DNA of 64,000 nucleotides from Streptomyces avermitilis MA-4680 = NBRC 14893 (GTDB lineage: Bacteria > Actinomycetota > Actinomycetes > Streptomycetales > Streptomycetaceae): contig NC_003155.5 in NCBI RefSeq assembly GCF_000009765.2, positions 2,914,001-2,978,000 of the forward strand. The letters run 5' to 3'. This document shows, in pieces, positions 62,855 through 64,000 of this stretch. Under the pieces are notes generated by a model. That model was not told the DNA's origin, made no database searches, and saw nothing but the letters and a program-made list of their open reading frames with translations. How positions within the stretch are numbered: position 1 is the first letter of the stretch; each line of letters begins with the position of its first letter. The translations under genes and the position numbers were made by a program.

Positions 62855-64000
62855 CTAGTCGAGGTAGTCGCGCAGCACCTGCGAACGCGACGGGTGACGC
62901 AGCTTCGACATCGTCTTGGACTCGATCTGGCGGATGCGCTCACGCGTCACGCCGTACACCTTGCCGATCTCGTCGAGAGTCTTCGGCTGACCGTCGGTGA
63001 GACCGAAGCGCATCGAGACGACGCCCGCCTCGCGCTCCGACAGGGTGTCGAGGACAGAGTGCAGCTGCTCCTGGAGGAGCGTGAAGCTGACCGCGTCGGC
63101 CGGGACGACGGCCTCGGAGTCCTCGATGAGGTCACCGAACTCGCTGTCACCGTCCTCACCCAGCGGGGTGTGCAGCGAGATGGGCTCACGGCCGTACTTC
63201 TGGACCTCGATGACCTTCTCAGGGGTCATGTCGAGCTCCTTGGCCAGCTCCTCCGGGGTGGGCTCACGGCCCAGGTCCTGGAGCATCTGACGCTGCACGC
63301 GCGCGAGCTTGTTGATGACCTCGACCATGTGCACCGGGATACGGATGGTGCGGGCCTGGTCGGCCATGGCGCGGGTGATCGCCTGACGGATCCACCAGGT
63401 GGCGTACGTGGAGAACTTGTAGCCCTTGGTGTAGTCGAACTTCTCCACCGCGCGGATCAGACCGAGGTTGCCCTCCTGGATGAGGTCCAGGAAGAGCATG
63501 CCGCGGCCGGTGTAGCGCTTGGCCAGGGAGACCACCAGACGGAGGTTGGCCTCCAGGAGGTGGTTCTTGGCGCGGCGGCCGTCCTCGGCGATGATCTCCA
63601 GCTCGCGCTTGAGCTTGGGGGCAAGCTTGTCGGCGTTGGCCAGCTTGTCCTCGGCGAAGAGGCCCGCCTCGATGCGCTTGGCGAGCTCGACCTCCTGCTC
63701 GGCGTTGAGCAGGGGGACCTTGCCGATCTGCTTGAGGTAGTCCTTGACCGGGTCGGCGGTGGCACCGGCCGCGGCGACCTGCTGCGCGGGCGCGTCGTCC
63801 TCGTCCTCGTCGGAGAGTACGAAGCCGGCGTTCTCGGTGCCCTCGGGCTCCTCGCCGGCCTTGCCGGGTGCAGCGGTCTCCTCGACCGCCTCGTCGTCGA
63901 GCAGCTCGACGTCGTCCTTCTTGCCGGTGGTCTTCTTGGCCGCCGTCTTCTTGGCGACGGTCTTCTTCGCGACCGCCTTCTTGGCGGTCGTCTTCTTGGC
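62855..64000 (-). CDS. hrdB: Principal sigma factor HrdB (C-terminal 381 residues)
   Basis: The window end cuts the N terminus. Present are a Lys/Ala/Thr-rich basic stretch (AKKTTAKK and similar repeats, encoded ~63915-64000), an acidic region, then sigma regions 1.2 ([20 protein letters not shown]), 2 ([33 protein letters not shown]), 3 and 4 ([20 protein letters not shown]). Main vegetative sigma factor of Streptomyces. Confidence 0.97.
   Translation of the reverse strand, partial: AKKTTAKKAVAKKTVAKKTAAKKTTGKKDDVELLDDEAVEETAAPGKAGEEPEGTENAGFVLSDEDEDDAPAQQVAAAGATADPVKDYLKQIGKVPLLNAEQEVELAKRIEAGLFAEDKLANADKLAPKLKRELEIIAEDGRRAKNHLLEANLRLVVSLAKRYTGRGMLFLDLIQEGNLGLIRAVEKFDYTKGYKFSTYATWWIRQAITRAMADQARTIRIPVHMVEVINKLARVQRQMLQDLGREPTPEELAKELDMTPEKVIEVQKYGREPISLHTPLGEDGDSEFGDLIEDSEAVVPADAVSFTLLQEQLHSVLDTLSEREAGVVSMRFGLTDGQPKTLDEIGKVYGVTRERIRQIESKTMSKLRHPSRSQVLRDYLD

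Overview
The window is chromosomal DNA from a high-GC actinobacterium, almost certainly Streptomyces. Codons end overwhelmingly in G/C, many genes start with GTG, and several genes are Streptomyces or actinobacterial hallmarks: SepH, CutRS, HrdB, a DasR-type site at ptsH, DUF4193, DUF3710 and DUF5998. Gene order matches, from memory, the S. coelicolor region between about SCO5820 (hrdB) and SCO5900, read with hrdB at the right end. Its left part also resembles the conserved M. tuberculosis block Rv2689c-Rv2703. No tRNA, rRNA, CRISPR array, insertion sequence or prophage was seen.

Layout. 1-7.1 kb: end of an unknown gene, an rRNA m5U methyltransferase, a KimA-like K+ permease, a 31-residue membrane miniprotein, two TrkA/RCK proteins, DUF3159 and an OB-fold protein. 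7.2-11.8 kb: KdpE, KdpD and a secreted alginate-lyase-family protein, placed inside the otherwise conserved block. 12-18.7 kb: DUF3710-dut-thioesterase, DUF3093, DUF4193 with a downstream gene, CutRS and a small coiled-coil protein. 18.8-30.3 kb: inositol monophosphatase, hemH, an MFS transporter with an FAD lactone oxidase, sepH, a sulfurtransferase, a VOC protein, thymidine kinase, an alkaline-phosphatase-family enzyme and DUF5998. 30.3-38.7 kb: a PatA-type protein acetyltransferase, ptsH with a DasR site, a GntR regulator, an M23 peptidase behind a c-di-AMP (ydaO) riboswitch, and a paired M16 protease operon. 39-43.9 kb: parC, a CobW GTPase and two accessory genes. 44-47.6 kb: two divergent citrate-synthase-family genes, one fused to a DNA-binding domain, and an iron-box-controlled sucrase/ferredoxin-like gene. 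47.7-53.9 kb: a CitA/CitB-type two-component system, a NitT/TauT ABC importer and a second CitB-type regulator. 54-58.5 kb: a solute:sodium symporter with DUF485, and a membrane protein/NarL-type two-component operon. 58.8-64 kb: parE, a zinc-ribbon protein, a secreted trypsin-like protease and hrdB (cut by the window end).

How the parts fit. Three themes recur. First, potassium and c-di-AMP physiology: the KimA-like permease, RCK proteins and KdpDE on the left, and a c-di-AMP riboswitch on a cell-wall hydrolase. Second, central carbon and sugar signalling: HPr with DasR, a protein acetyltransferase, the citrate-synthase pair and CitAB-like sensors. Third, core cell-cycle and transcription machinery: SepH, ParC/ParE, dUTPase, thymidine kinase and HrdB. 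The observations most worth a second look are the helix-turn-helix/citrate-synthase fusion facing a partner synthase across two abutting inverted repeats, the 31-residue membrane ORF at the K+ permease, a repeat element shared between the cutR leader and the inside of the acetyltransferase gene, and a 22-bp duplication that appears to separate a Shine-Dalgarno sequence from its start codon.
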